Positions 34,526 to 44,478 of a DNA stretch of 64,000 nt are shown piece after piece. The notes under the pieces were generated by a model. That model had not been told where the DNA came from. It saw nothing but the letters and a program-made list of their open reading frames with translations, and did no database searches. Position 1 is the stretch's first letter. Every line of letters begins with the position of its first letter. Source of the stretch: Pullulanibacillus pueri (GTDB lineage Bacteria; Bacillota; Bacilli; Bacillales; Sporolactobacillaceae); assembly GCF_014639255.1 (NCBI RefSeq), contig NZ_BMFV01000018.1, positions 26,250-90,249 on the forward strand. The letters run 5' to 3'. The position numbers were made by a program, and so were the translations under genes.

Positions 34526-35047
34526 TTATAATTGATAGACAGCCCCCAACGCTGAAACCTTCTCACCCTTGGGGGTATAAAACTCTAAGCTTAACTGTCT
34601 TTTGGACCTGTCCCAATCCAAAAGAGCATAAGTGGGTTCCTTGCGTCCTCTTGGCATGCGAATACTTCCAGGATTGAGCACTATCATTCCATTCGTCTGC
34701 TCAGATCCAGCATAATGTGTATGCCCAAAACAGACCAGATTTGCCCCTACTTCTTCTGCCTTATAGATCAGATTCATCTCTGTCATTTTGACATTATAAA
34801 GATGACCATGAGTCACAAAGACTTTCATGGCTCCATCTTCGAGATCGATTATACGGTCATTAGGATACCCTGCCCCTGGCCAATCGCAATTTCCCGCAAC
34901 ACCTTGATAGCCCGTCATGGCTAGGTGTGTCATTTCCAGTTCAGAATCTCCACAATGGATGAGCATTTCTGCCTCAGGATGTCTTTCCGAAATGATTTGC
35001 AATTCGTTTTCGAGTCCATGACTGTCACTCACAACAAGAAGCTTCAC
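34526..35047 (-). CDS. ysnB: MJ0936/YfcE-type metallophosphoesterase
   Basis: The 173-residue protein has the calcineurin-like motifs VVSDSHG, IHCGDSE, GNCDWPG, VTHGH and GHTHYAG that hold two metals. Members hydrolyse phosphodiesters; the natural substrate is unknown. It is the last gene of the rph-rdgB-ysnB operon, as in B. subtilis, and is one base from rdgB. Confidence 0.9.
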   Translation of the reverse strand: MKLLVVSDSHGLENELQIISERHPEAEMLIHCGDSELEMTHLAMTGYQGVAGNCDWPGAGYPNDRIIDLEDGAMKVFVTHGHLYNVKMTEMNLIYKAEEVGANLVCFGHTHYAGSEQTNGMIVLNPGSIRMPRGRKEPTYALLDWDRSKRQLSLEFYTPKGEKVSALGAVYQL

Positions 35048-35653
35048 TTAAAAAAACTCCTTTTCAATTTCTGGCCATATATCCTTCAGTTTTTTCATTG
35101 CCTGTGCACGGTGACTTATCTCATTTTTCTCTTCAGCGGAAATTTCTGCAAACGTCTTCTTATATTCTGGGACATAAAAAATAGGATCATAACCGAACCC
35201 ACTTGATCCAGAAGGCTTTTCAGTAATTATGCCTTGACATTCCCCTGAAACAAAGCGCGTGGGCCGTTGTGGACAACTAATGGCTAAAACGCAAGTGAAA
35301 TGTGCCGTTCGCTGTTCAGCCGGTACACCTTCAAGCTCCTGCAAAACCTTCTTTATATTTTCTTTATCATTTTTTTGTCCACCAGCAAAGCGCGCCGAAT
35401 AAACCCCAGGTCTCCCGTCAAGCGCATCCACAACAAGTCCAGAATCGTCAGCAATAGCAACACACTGGTATACCCGTGCGATCTCCTCTGCTTTTAATCT
35501 GGCGTTAGCTTCGAAAGTCGTCCCGGTCTCTTCAACATCGACAGCTTCAGGAAAATCAAGCAAAGATAAAATCTCCACATCAAAGGTTTGAAAAAGTGTC
35601 TCGAATTCCTTGATCTTCCCCTTGTTTTTTGAGGCAATGACAATTTTTTTCAT
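35048..35653 (-). CDS. rdgB: XTP/dITP diphosphatase (Ham1/RdgB)
   Basis: The 201-residue protein begins [14 protein letters not shown], the substrate-binding signature, and has [14 protein letters not shown] and [12 protein letters not shown]. It removes deaminated purine triphosphates from the nucleotide pool. It overlaps rph by 4 bases. Confidence 0.95.
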   Translation of the reverse strand: MKKIVIASKNKGKIKEFETLFQTFDVEILSLLDFPEAVDVEETGTTFEANARLKAEEIARVYQCVAIADDSGLVVDALDGRPGVYSARFAGGQKNDKENIKKVLQELEGVPAEQRTAHFTCVLAISCPQRPTRFVSGECQGIITEKPSGSSGFGYDPIFYVPEYKKTFAEISAEEKNEISHRAQAMKKLKDIWPEIEKEFF

Positions 35654-36402
35654 TTTGAATGGCTCCTACTATCAGGTAGTGTAAAGGCGCCGACAATTTT
35701 CTTTTGATAGTCGATGAGTTCTTCTATGCCTTTTTTTCCAAGGGCTAACAATTCCGCCAGCTCCTCTTCAGAAAAAGTGGCTTCCTCTCCCGTACCCTGA
35801 ATTTCAACGAACTTACCTTCCCCAGTCATAACGATGTTCATATCAACTTCTGCCGTTGAATCTTCTTCATAGCACAAATCTAAAATCGCACCATGCTTAT
35901 GATGTAGGCCAACTGAAGTTGCCGCTAAAAAGGTCTTAACAGGCATCTTGCTTATTGATCCTTTTTCAATAGCTTTCTTAAAAGCAAGAACAGTGGCGAC
36001 AAAAGCTCCTGTAATGGAGGCGGTTCGTGTTCCGCCATCAGCCTGAATCACATCACAGTCAATCCACACCGTTTTTTCACCAATGGCATCAAGATCTACA
36101 ACTGAGCGCAACGCTCGGCCAATTAATCGCTGAATTTCCATTGTTCTACCTGACACTTTTCCTTTGCTTGATTCTCGAATATTACGCTGCTGTGTCGCTC
36201 GAGGAAGCATGGCATATTCAGCCGTAATCCAGCCTTTTCCTTGTCCACGCATAAAGGGAGGTACTCTATCTTCAATGGAGGCGTTGCAGATTACCTTTGT
36301 CTGTCCGACTGTAATTAAAACAGAGCCTTCAGGATGAATGGTAAAATTAGGTTCAATATGTACTGGTCTTAATTCGTTATTATTGCGTCCATCATGTCTC
36401 AT
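35650..36402 (-). CDS. rph: Ribonuclease PH
   Basis: The 250-residue protein has the family start [30 protein letters not shown] for phosphate binding, and [16 protein letters not shown]. It trims tRNA 3' ends by phosphorolysis. First gene of the rph-rdgB-ysnB operon. Confidence 0.95.
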   Translation of the reverse strand: MRHDGRNNNELRPVHIEPNFTIHPEGSVLITVGQTKVICNASIEDRVPPFMRGQGKGWITAEYAMLPRATQQRNIRESSKGKVSGRTMEIQRLIGRALRSVVDLDAIGEKTVWIDCDVIQADGGTRTASITGAFVATVLAFKKAIEKGSISKMPVKTFLAATSVGLHHKHGAILDLCYEEDSTAEVDMNIVMTGEGKFVEIQGTGEEATFSEEELAELLALGKKGIEELIDYQKKIVGAFTLPDSRSHSK

Positions 36403-36765
36403 GCAAATCCTCCTAAAATTTGTCCCATTTATTTTCCTTATTATGTTAATACTATAATCTTAAAAGCATGTTTGCAATCCCTCTTCAACCTCAAGAAGAC
36501 GGTCAATCTTCACTCTCGTCAAATACTGATCTTTAAGTTCTCTCTTGAATTTCAGAAAACTTGACTTGCGCTTCAACGCTTTGCTAAACATTGCCCAATG
36601 TTCAGGGCAAACACCTTTACCATTAATGTTGTCGCTAAGCCTGAATGGCAAAAGCCTAAGTTGCCCTTATAAGGTCTTCCTCTAAGTTATAATGTCTGAC
36701 GTTATGAAAAAGAGGTAGCAGGTTGCTACCTCCATACACTATACCATATTTTCCATTTAAATGCC
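36403..36765. other. Intergenic gap between gerM and rph with the gerM terminator
   Basis: At 36706-36732 the minus strand forms GAGGTAGCA/TGCTACCTC followed by TTTTTC, a good terminator for gerM. The rest holds a 63-codon frame (36651-36460) without a convincing ribosome site or known motif, which is probably not a gene. Confidence 0.65.
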
Positions 36766-37833
36766 TTAAACACCTGTCTTGTTAACATTAACATCCGGCG
36801 CACTCACTGGCTTTGCAAGTGATTTTCCGGATTCAGTTACTGGCGTTGTGTCGCCTTTCACTTGGACAGCCACCTTATTGATACCTTCTTCATTAGTGAA
36901 GGTAAGCGCGAGACAATTCAGAGCTTCATCACTCACTGTTTTTTTACTAATACTTGAATATAAGTCTTCATTAAAATCTAAGGTCGCAACACCTTTATCA
37001 TTCACTGATGGCTTACTGACTAAATCCAGATCATCATTAAAAGGTGAACTTAATGAAGCATCACCAATGGGACTCTCTTTTAAAGCCTCTACTGTTGCTG
37101 TTAGCTTATCCTCTGAATCACTGTAACGTTTAGTGACCGGAACATAGTATGTGTCGCCATTGTCAGTTTGTGCAAGATAATAGACAACCACTGTATCGGT
37201 TGTTCTAATATCCGCCATGTGACTGCTGTTATCAACATTAATGCCATCTGCACGTGTTAACCCTTGCTCTGGTAATGGTGTTTTAGCAACAGGCATTTCC
37301 TGAAGAGGCTTGCCATTCACACTAAGTTTGACACGGTCAATATTATCAAATTGTGTGAGCGTCCAAGTAATGGACTGCATGATTTTCTGTTCATCATCTT
37401 TTTTGTACTTTGTGAACTCTTTTGAGAAGTCAGCTGTTAGTGTTCCGTCTTTTAGATTCACAGAAAATGTTGTTCCAGCTGGAATTACAGCCTTGAAGCC
37501 ATCGGGTAAGATTTCAGAAACAGGACCATCTTCTACAAGATATTCTAACGCTTGTTTTGCAACTGACTGGGATTTTGGTAATTCAAAAGTTTGCGGCGTT
37601 ACATGCCCATTTTCATCAACAAGATAGAGCTGTCTCTCAACACCTGCTGTTTTTTCATCCTGTTTTTTTCCGTTGTCTTTTTGATCTTTCTGGTCCGTGT
37701 CCTTCACTATGCTCGATTGATCTGACACTTGATCTGTATTCGATGGTGATGCTTTATCATAACCGCATCCGGAAAGCACGAGTGGAAAGAGCACACACAT
37801 AGTTAGAATAGATTTTTTGCCGGGGATACGCAT
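36766..37833 (-). CDS. gerM: Spore germination lipoprotein GerM
   Basis: The 355-residue protein has a lipoprotein signal peptide with lipobox LSGC at about residue 22, a charged linker and two GerMN domains (about 90-190 and 215-335), each with the pattern of a long beta strand followed by EALEYL/VEALKESP helices. GerM acts in the mother cell/forespore envelope in sporulation and germination. It is next to rph and gerE, as in Bacillus. Confidence 0.92.
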   Translation of the reverse strand: MRIPGKKSILTMCVLFPLVLSGCGYDKASPSNTDQVSDQSSIVKDTDQKDQKDNGKKQDEKTAGVERQLYLVDENGHVTPQTFELPKSQSVAKQALEYLVEDGPVSEILPDGFKAVIPAGTTFSVNLKDGTLTADFSKEFTKYKKDDEQKIMQSITWTLTQFDNIDRVKLSVNGKPLQEMPVAKTPLPEQGLTRADGINVDNSSHMADIRTTDTVVVYYLAQTDNGDTYYVPVTKRYSDSEDKLTATVEALKESPIGDASLSSPFNDDLDLVSKPSVNDKGVATLDFNEDLYSSISKKTVSDEALNCLALTFTNEEGINKVAVQVKGDTTPVTESGKSLAKPVSAPDVNVNKTGV

Positions 37834-37972
37834 AGTTCTTCCTCCTCTGATGGTTTGTACTAATATGTATACGAGCTTTTGTCCAATTTAGACCAAAAAA
37901 TGAAAAGTATTTTACAACATCAAGTCAAAATCTCTGCAAATTATTTAAAATATCAGCGCCATCGAATGTAAC

Positions 37973-37998
37973 ACGTCGGTCTCAAAATACATATGATA
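37973..37998 (+). promoter_or_regulatory. Candidate sigma-K promoter of gerE
   Basis: CATATGATA at 37990-37998 fits the sigma-K -10 consensus CATAnnnTA, with an AC at 37973-37974, 15 bp upstream, as the -35 element. B. subtilis gerE is transcribed by sigma-K. Confidence 0.5.
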
Positions 37999-38049
37999 TC
38001 TTGACTAAATACCTTCCTCGTAGCTCTTTGCTCGAGCAAGGAGGGGGAA

Positions 38050-38277
38050 TTGTTGACAGAGAATTATCATCGTCCTAAGCCATTACTCACTAAACGGGAA
38101 AGAGAAGTTTTTGAACTGCTCGTCCAGGATAAAACGACTAGAGATATCGCACAAGAACTCTTTATAAGCGAAAAGACAGTTCGAAATCATATTTCCAACA
38201 CCATGCAAAAATTGGGAGTCAAGGGACGTTCCCAAGCTGTTGTCGAACTATTGCGCATTGGCGAATTAGAATTATAA
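38050..38277 (+). CDS. gerE: Spore-coat transcription regulator GerE
   Basis: The protein of 74-75 residues starts at TTG 38050 or 38053 behind AAGGAGGGGG. KPLLTKREREVFELLVQDKT and ISEKTVRNHISNTMQKLGVK form a LuxR-type helix-turn-helix nearly identical to B. subtilis GerE. It is the last regulator of the mother-cell programme and controls coat genes with sigma-K. Its presence shows an endospore former. Confidence 0.96.
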   Translation: MLTENYHRPKPLLTKREREVFELLVQDKTTRDIAQELFISEKTVRNHISNTMQKLGVKGRSQAVVELLRIGELEL

Positions 38278-38282
38278 TGAAG

Positions 38283-38321
38283 ACCGGCTTTCTTTCTCGG
38301 AAGGCCGGGTTCATTCTTTTT
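38283..38321 (+). terminator. Terminator after gerE
   Basis: ACCGGCTT and AAGGCCGGG pair around a short loop and are followed, after GTTCATTC, by TTTTT. Confidence 0.6.
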
Positions 38322-38538
38322 AATTGCCCACAAAAAAGAAGCTCTTCACTACATAAATGATGAAATTTTTTAAAGACTATTATAATAATGGACCAAGTCA
38401 AAATTCCTCCTCCCCCTCTATGAGTTATGTTAAAATAGGAAAAGAGTGCTTACCAGACAATATAAAATCAATGGATATAGAGGGATGAGGCACCTTGCTA
38501 TGGAATAGTGAGAATTTACCCTTTCGGGAGGAACAATA

Positions 38539-38991
38539 ATGGCAGAGGCAGGAATCTTAAGCTATGAAATGACGGGCAAAATGGAAAAACAATTAAGATT
38601 AATTTCATCCGTGATAAAAGAAACTGGAAGACAAATGTTAAAAGAATATAACCTGTCGCCCCCACAATTTATTGCATTACAATGGATTTCCGAAAAAAAT
38701 GGGATTACTATTGGAGAACTTTCCTCTTTTATGTATTTTCCTTTTAGTACTACAACCGATCTCGTCGATCGCATTGAAGAAAGGGAATTTGTGAAGCGTG
38801 TAAGAGATGAAAATGATAAACGATTAGTTCGCATTTATTTATTGCCAAAAGGTGAAGAGTCTATAAAGGCGGTTATCCGAAAACGTCAAGAATACTTAAA
38901 TACCAAATTTGCTGATTTTACCGAAGAAGAAATTGCCCAATTTCAAGATGGGCTTAATAAACTTTATACAGAAATAAGAAAAGACTTTTAA
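38539..38991 (+). CDS. ysmB: MarR-family regulator (YsmB-like)
   Basis: The 150-residue protein has the MarR winged helix: LSPPQFIALQWISEKNGITI, TTDLVDRIEEREFVKR and the wing DENDKRLVRIYLLPKGEE. It lies between gerE and racE exactly as ysmB in B. subtilis. GGGAGG precedes the start. The ligand is unknown. Confidence 0.85.
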   Translation: MAEAGILSYEMTGKMEKQLRLISSVIKETGRQMLKEYNLSPPQFIALQWISEKNGITIGELSSFMYFPFSTTTDLVDRIEEREFVKRVRDENDKRLVRIYLLPKGEESIKAVIRKRQEYLNTKFADFTEEEIAQFQDGLNKLYTEIRKDF

Positions 38992-39074
38992 TAACAAAAT
39001 AGACCATTTGGCTTTTCTTAAAGCTAAATCCATAAAATATATTTCAACTAGTGTGAAACAAATGAGGCGATGTT

Positions 39075-39863
39075 TTGAATAAACCAATCGGAGTGATTGA
39101 TTCAGGAGTTGGCGGCTTAACAGTTGCAAAAGAGATCATCAGGCAACGTCCTAATGAATCCATCCTCTATTTAGGAGATACAGCACGATGTCCCTATGGA
39201 CCGCGCCCTACTGAAGAAGTGAGAGAGTTAACCTGGCAAATGGTTCGCCACTTGCTCAAACAAGATATTAAAATGCTTGTCATTGCTTGTAATACAGCTA
39301 CTGCTGTGGCTTTTGAGGAAATTAGAGACACCCTTCCCATTCCTGTTGTCGGTGTTATTAATCCAGGAGCCCGTTCAGCATTACAAGTAACTCGCAATTA
39401 TAATGTAGGTGTCATTGGTACTGTTGGGACGATAAAAAGCAAGGCCTATGAACATGCCTTGCAAGAAATCCATCCACAGATTCAAGTCACTTCCTTAGCA
39501 TGCCCGCTATTTGTTCCACTTGTAGAGGCTGGCACACTCCATAGCCAAGAAGCTAAGGACATTATTGCTGAGAGTCTTAAGCCACTAAAAGAAACAGATA
39601 TCGATACGCTTATTCTTGGATGTACACATTATCCATTATTAAAAACTCTCATACAAGAAGTGATGGGAGACGACATTCATTTAATTGATTCAGCTAAAGA
39701 AACTGCTCGTGAAATGAGTACCATTATTTCACATAATAATATCGCTGCAACGAGCACGACTCCGAATCATCAATTTTATTCCACAGGCGGACAACATGTC
39801 CTGCGAAATTTAGTCAACCAATGGTTACAACTCCGATCATCCGTTAACCGAATTTCATTATAA
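39075..39863 (+). CDS. racE: Glutamate racemase
   Basis: The 262-residue protein starts at TTG 39075. [26 protein letters not shown] with one catalytic Cys and [11 protein letters not shown] with the other are diagnostic. It supplies D-glutamate for peptidoglycan. The order gerE-ysmB-racE matches Bacillus. Confidence 0.96.
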   Translation: MNKPIGVIDSGVGGLTVAKEIIRQRPNESILYLGDTARCPYGPRPTEEVRELTWQMVRHLLKQDIKMLVIACNTATAVAFEEIRDTLPIPVVGVINPGARSALQVTRNYNVGVIGTVGTIKSKAYEHALQEIHPQIQVTSLACPLFVPLVEAGTLHSQEAKDIIAESLKPLKETDIDTLILGCTHYPLLKTLIQEVMGDDIHLIDSAKETAREMSTIISHNNIAATSTTPNHQFYSTGGQHVLRNLVNQWLQLRSSVNRISL

Positions 39864-39870
39864 GGATAAA

Positions 39871-39900
39871 AAGCTTCTCTAATAAGAGAGGCTTTTTTAT
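39871..39900 (+). terminator. Terminator after racE
   Basis: AAGCTTCTCT and AGAGAGGCTT form a hairpin followed by TTTTTAT. Confidence 0.8.
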
Positions 39901-39954
39901 TTGTGCCCATTAAAACTCTCGATCAAAAATATCAAGCCCCATAAATCATAAAAG

Positions 39955-40330
39955 CACGATTGCTATAGAATGCGACGTAACATGAGAAGAGTTATAGGGG
40001 TTAATAGTGGGGAGTTCCGCTCCAGGTCGCCCGCTTTCCTCATGCCCACAGGACTAAGGAAAGCGACTAAGAGATTAGTCCTCGCAGAAAAATCGTGTTC
40101 TTACGATTTATTGATGTGGGTAGGATCGGTGTTCGACGCACCATCGGGGTCCCCGAAAAGTGTTCTTTACTTTTTGGGGTGGTAATCGGGGTCCCCGAAA
40201 AGTGTTCTTTACTTTTTGGGGTGGTAATCGGGGTCCCCGAAAAGTGCTCTTTACTTTTTGGGGTAGTATTGATGTTAGCTACGGTGTTGTCACATGGACG
40301 TGACGTTTTCAACCGAAGTTCCTTGGTTGT
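39955..40330. repeat. Dispersed repeat element, copy A left part, with three 42-bp hairpin repeats
   Basis: The stretch with TTCCGCTCCAGGTCGC, CTCATGCCCACAGGA, GGATCGGTGTTCGACGCACC and ACGTGACG is shared with copies at 54.8 and 63.7 kb. Inside, a 42-bp unit (ATCGGGGTCCCCGAAAAGT...) is repeated in tandem at 40143, 40185 and 40227. Each unit can fold through CCCCGAAAAGT/ACTTTTTGGGG. No conserved protein is encoded. Confidence 0.85.
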
Positions 40331-40446
40331 TATTTGTGTTCCAAAGTCTTTATACTTCACATCTCCTGTTCCTGCGTCTACTCGTATGGCTTCGTCGTCA
40401 GCTTCGTGCCGTGTCCTTAATTTTTGTAAGTAAAGGAGGAGATTTT

Positions 40447-40560
40447 ATTCTCAGCTTTAAAAAGAGTCTCAATCTCAAAATTGCCCGTCAAGAAAGGCAC
40501 TTGACCGACAATCCTAAGATTGAGGAGGTTCCTGTTAAGCTGAGAAAGGAAAATCTTTAG
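40447..40560 (+). CDS. Possible 37-residue basic protein with ATT start
   Basis: AAAGGAGGAG stands 5-7 nt upstream of an ATT codon that opens a clean 37-codon frame: LSFKKSLNLKIARQERHLTD and EEVPVKLRKENL. The strong ribosome site and charged helical product suggest a small gene or its remnant, inside a repeat element. The non-standard start lowers confidence. Confidence 0.3.
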   Translation: MLSFKKSLNLKIARQERHLTDNPKIEEVPVKLRKENL

Positions 40561-40639
40561 TCGTAAATGACTCTAAAATACATTTAAAAAAGGAAAAGCG
40601 TCCGGTGCGTCCGGTCCTTACTTAGAGCCTTCGGAACAG

Positions 40640-40815
40640 TTTTAATCTAAAGTGCATCGATAGGCAACACATTGATTGAAGCGGAAGGTGCTCTGACTCC
40701 TACGGGAAGCACGCGTCCGAAGATCCACTTTGGAGCACCAAAAAACTGACTCTAAAGTTAGCTGAGGCCGTGCCCGTGGAAAACGAAGTATTCTGCCGAA
40801 GCGGTTGTTAAACAC
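40640..40815. repeat. Dispersed repeat element, copy A right part
   Basis: GACTCCTACGGGAAGCACGCG, GAGGCCGTGCCCGTGGAAAA and TATTCTGCCGAAGCGGTTGTT match the right part of copy B near 55,135-55,290 with some changes. It runs opposite in sense to the left part, so the whole element is a large imperfect inverted repeat. Confidence 0.7.
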
Positions 40816-40970
40816 TAAATATAATAAGGTATGAGCTGCCAAAGCCGATCGAATTGACGCCGCAAATTCCTTCGACTTCGAAAATTTATGCTCTCATGAG
40901 AAAGCGATTTTCTAGAAATTCAAACGGGCATTTTAAAACATAGAAATTAGAGCTAACTTTTCTTGAACTT

Positions 40971-41015
40971 AAAAAAAGCAACCCGCAATTGATCATTACG
41001 GATTGCTTTTTTATT
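40971..41015 (-). terminator. Terminator of the sdhCAB operon
   Basis: On the minus strand AGCAATCCG and CGGGTTGCT pair, followed by TTTTTTT, directly after sdhB. Confidence 0.8.
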
Positions 41016-41019
41016 TTGA

Positions 41020-41775
41020 TTATCTATGACCGAAAAAGCTCTTAAGGGAATGAACAGCTGCTTGTCTATTAATAGCAGCAATTGAAGTGGTCAATGGAAT
41101 CCCTTTAGGGCAGGATTGCACACAGTTTTGGGAGTTACCACAGCCCTGTAATCCACCCTCATCCATAAAGCTTTCAAGACGCTCTTCTTTATTCATTTCA
41201 CCAGTAGGGTGAGCATTTTTAAGTTCAACTTGACCAAAAACAAAAGGTCCCATGAAATCAGTTTTACTGTTCACATTTGGGCAAGCTTCAAGACATACAC
41301 CACATGTCATGCATTTTGACAGCTCATAAGCCCATTGTCTTTTGTTCTCAGCCATTCTTGGACCTGGTCCTAAATCATAAGTCCCATCAATAGGAATCCA
41401 TGCTTTGACCTTTTTCAAAGCCTCAAACATACGACTCCGATCGACAGCAAGATCACGAACAACTGGGAATGTACGCATCGGTTCAACCCGGATAGGTTGT
41501 TGAAGAGTATCTACTAACGTACTGCATGCCTGACGTGGTTTACCGTTAATTACCATGGAACATGCACCACAAACTTCTTCCAAGCAGTTCATTTCCCAAT
41601 GTGGCGGTGACGTTTGTTCACCTTTAGCAGTAACAGGATTACGTCGGATTTCCATTAACGCCGAAATGACGTTCATGTTTTGTCTATAAGGTACTTCAAA
41701 ACGTTGTTCGTAAGGGGTGGCGTCAGGTCCATCTTGTCTCGATATAATAAATACTACTTTTTTTTCATCAGCCAT
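41020..41775 (-). CDS. sdhB: Succinate dehydrogenase iron-sulfur subunit
   Basis: The 251-residue protein has the 2Fe-2S site CLEEVCGACSMVINGKPRQAC and two ferredoxin-type clusters, CMTCGVCLEACP and GCGNSQNC...CPKG. It carries electrons from SdhA to the SdhC haem/menaquinone site. Third gene of sdhCAB. Confidence 0.96.
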   Translation of the reverse strand: MADEKKVVFIISRQDGPDATPYEQRFEVPYRQNMNVISALMEIRRNPVTAKGEQTSPPHWEMNCLEEVCGACSMVINGKPRQACSTLVDTLQQPIRVEPMRTFPVVRDLAVDRSRMFEALKKVKAWIPIDGTYDLGPGPRMAENKRQWAYELSKCMTCGVCLEACPNVNSKTDFMGPFVFGQVELKNAHPTGEMNKEERLESFMDEGGLQGCGNSQNCVQSCPKGIPLTTSIAAINRQAAVHSLKSFFGHR

Positions 41776-41789
41776 CTCCTATGCCCCCT

Positions 41790-43541
41790 TTAATGTTTTT
41801 TAGTATAATCACGTTTACGCGGCTTAATTAACGATGTATCAACCTCTTCATAGTACAAGTCAGGACGATTATCTGCCGCATTAAATTTAGCCATTGTTGT
41901 CTTTAAGAATTCCTCATCATTACGTTCTGGGAATTCCGGTTTATAATGAGCCCCACGGCTTTCATTACGATTGTATGCACCTAGGGTTATTACCCGTGCA
42001 AGTTGTAGCATATTCCAAAGCTGACGAGTGAATGCCGCTCCACTATTTGACCATTTTGACGTATCATTCACATTAATATTTTGATAACGTTCCATAAGTT
42101 CTTGAATTTTTTCATCAGTCTTGAGAAGCTTTTTATTCTCACGAACAACAGTGACATTATCTGTCATCCATTCGCCCAGTTCTTTGTGGAGAACATAGGC
42201 ATTTTCGCTACCATCCATCTTCAAGATATTGTCATATTTCTCTTGTTCACGCAGTCTATTTTGATCATAGAGCTGAGAAGACATATCTTCAGCGTGTTTG
42301 TTAAGTCCACGGATATACTCAACAGCAAGTGGACCTGTAATCATGCCCCCATAGATGGAAGAAAGTAAAGAGTTTGCTCCTAGACGGTTGGCGCCGTGAT
42401 ATTGGTAATCACTCTCACCACATACAAATAAACCAGGAATATTGCTCATTTGATTATTATCGACCCATAATCCACCCATTGAATAATGGACAGCAGGGAA
42501 TATTCTCATTGGTACTTTACGTGGATCTTCTCCGACAAACTTTTCATAGATCTCCATAATCCCACCAAGTTTGACGTCCAATTCATGGGCATCTTTATGG
42601 GAAAGATCAAGATAAACCATGTTCTCGCCGTTGATGCCTAATTTCTGATTGACACAGACATCGAAAATTTCACGTGTCGCAATGTCACGCGGAACAAGAT
42701 TTCCATAAGCTGGATATTTTTCTTCAAGGAAATACCAAGGCTTCCCATCTTTATAAGTCCAAATTCGACCGCCTTCACCACGAGCAGATTCACTCATAAG
42801 ACGAAGCTTATCATCACCAGGAATAGCGGTTGGATGAATTTGAATAAATTCGCCATTTGAATAAATTGCACCTTGCTGATAAACGGCCGAAGCGGCTGTT
42901 CCTGTATTAATCATAGAATTCGTTGATTTACCAAAGATAATACCACAGCCACCAGTTGCTAAAATAACAGCATCTGCTGCAAATGTCTCGATTTTCATGG
43001 AATGAAGATCTTGAGCCACAATCCCACGACAGGTTTGCTCATCATCAACAACAGCAGAGAGAAACTCCCAATACTCATACTTCTTAACAAGACCCTTTAC
43101 TTCCCAACTCCGAACTTGTTCATCAAGTGCATAAAGCAATTGTTGACCAGTAGTCGCGCCAGCATAGGCTGTTCTGTGAACCTGTGTTCCACCAAAGCGA
43201 CGGAAGTCAAGAAGACCTTCAGGAGTCCGGTTAAACATAACACCCATTCGGTCAAACAAGTTAATAATATTTGGAGCTGCTTCACACATGGCTTTAACTG
43301 GAGCTTGGTTGGCAAGAAAGTCTCCACCATATACAGTATCGTCAAAGTGTAACCATGGAGAGTCACCCTCACCCTTGGTATTAACGGCACCATTAATACC
43401 GCCCTGTGCACAAACTGAGTGTGAACGTTTTACTGGTACAACTGAGAAAAGGTCAACATGCACACCAGCCTCAGCGGCTTTAATCGTCGCAAATAACCCG
43501 GCAAGACCACCACCGACGACGATGATTTTTTCATTACTCAT
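41790..43541 (-). CDS. sdhA: Succinate dehydrogenase flavoprotein subunit
   Basis: The 583-residue protein has the FAD-binding VVGGGLAGLFATIKA, the flavin-linked His in RSHSVCAQGGINGA and the active-site segments SESARGEGGRIW and HYSMGGLWVD. It oxidises succinate in the TCA cycle at the membrane. The order sdhC-sdhA-sdhB is as in Bacillus. Confidence 0.97.
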   Translation of the reverse strand: MSNEKIIVVGGGLAGLFATIKAAEAGVHVDLFSVVPVKRSHSVCAQGGINGAVNTKGEGDSPWLHFDDTVYGGDFLANQAPVKAMCEAAPNIINLFDRMGVMFNRTPEGLLDFRRFGGTQVHRTAYAGATTGQQLLYALDEQVRSWEVKGLVKKYEYWEFLSAVVDDEQTCRGIVAQDLHSMKIETFAADAVILATGGCGIIFGKSTNSMINTGTAASAVYQQGAIYSNGEFIQIHPTAIPGDDKLRLMSESARGEGGRIWTYKDGKPWYFLEEKYPAYGNLVPRDIATREIFDVCVNQKLGINGENMVYLDLSHKDAHELDVKLGGIMEIYEKFVGEDPRKVPMRIFPAVHYSMGGLWVDNNQMSNIPGLFVCGESDYQYHGANRLGANSLLSSIYGGMITGPLAVEYIRGLNKHAEDMSSQLYDQNRLREQEKYDNILKMDGSENAYVLHKELGEWMTDNVTVVRENKKLLKTDEKIQELMERYQNINVNDTSKWSNSGAAFTRQLWNMLQLARVITLGAYNRNESRGAHYKPEFPERNDEEFLKTTMAKFNAADNRPDLYYEEVDTSLIKPRKRDYTKKH

Positions 43542-43554
43542 AGAATTACACTCC

Positions 43555-44184
43555 CTACATCATTGCTACTACATCTGGATTGACAAAAGCAAAGATACTT
43601 CGGATACCGACGATGGCAAGTAAAATAAAAATGACAACGGTAATATAAGATGTAATGCGTTGTGACTTCGGTGTCACGAGAATTCCCCAGTGCACAAGAA
43701 AAGCCCATAATCCATTGGAAAAATGGTAAACAGCGCAAAGTACACCAACTATGTAAAAAGCCACCATCCATGGATTATCTAAGATATTTGCCATCATATC
43801 AAAGTTCAATTCTGTGCCTCTTAGCATAGCAATCCGTGTTTCCCAGATATGCCACGCAAGGAAAATCACTAGGAAAAGCCCCGTCCAACGTTGGAAAAAG
43901 AATAACCAATTTCGATAATAACTGTACCGCTTAGCATTTGGTTTGGCTTGAAACGCAATATATATTCCATAGATCGCATGGAATAGAAGCGGCAAGTAAA
44001 TAAAAACGATTTCTAGAAAGACGAGATAAGGCAAGCTTTCCATAAAGTTTGCTGCTTTGTTAAATGCTTCAGCGCCTCTGGTTGCAAAGTAATTTACAGT
44101 CATGTGAACAATTAAAAAAAGTCCAACTGGTATTAAACCAAGAAACGAATGAAGCCGGCGATTAACAAAATCTCTGCTGGCCAT
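43555..44184 (-). CDS. sdhC: Succinate dehydrogenase cytochrome b558 subunit
   Basis: The start at 44184 (MASRDFVNRRLHSFLG) follows AAAGGGGG and fits the B. subtilis protein; the frame open to 44373 is upstream sequence. The 209 residues form five membrane helices with His ligands in RRLHSFLGL, IVHMTVNY, LLFHAIYG and LAWHIWETR for two haems b. It anchors SdhAB and reduces menaquinone. Confidence 0.93.
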   Translation of the reverse strand: MASRDFVNRRLHSFLGLIPVGLFLIVHMTVNYFATRGAEAFNKAANFMESLPYLVFLEIVFIYLPLLFHAIYGIYIAFQAKPNAKRYSYYRNWLFFFQRWTGLFLVIFLAWHIWETRIAMLRGTELNFDMMANILDNPWMVAFYIVGVLCAVYHFSNGLWAFLVHWGILVTPKSQRITSYITVVIFILLAIVGIRSIFAFVNPDVVAMM

Positions 44185-44478
44185 TAAAGTTCCCCCTTTA
44201 CATTCAGGTTTTCCGGTTGCATATTCTAGAATGATCCAGGCCAATAAACCCATAATAATAATATTTGGGTCTCTCCCGCCTATGTTAGCGGAAACAGTTG
44301 CGAACACTGTTATTGTGCGCAAAACTTTTAGCCGAATTGCAAATATGTAACAAATACATTGTACTCTCAACATTATACCTCGTCAAGAAATCAGAAATTC
44401 CAATCAAATCCATTAAAAAAACTCGTAGTTTAACCATAAAAAAAACGATATACTATGGTTAGAAGGAGTGGAGCAGCC

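Noticed and set aside
36460..36651. 63-codon minus-strand frame between rph and gerM
   Set aside because: It has a TTG start, no good ribosome site and no recognised motif; possible remnant but not supported.
40067..40360. Minus-strand frame with a TPKSKEHFSGTPI repeat
   Set aside because: It only reflects the 42-bp tandem hairpin repeat; 42 is divisible by three, which keeps the frame open by chance.
43555..44373. Long sdhC with 63 extra N-terminal residues
   Set aside because: The internal ATG at 44184 has AAAGGGGG and matches the known SdhC start; the extension resembles no SdhC.
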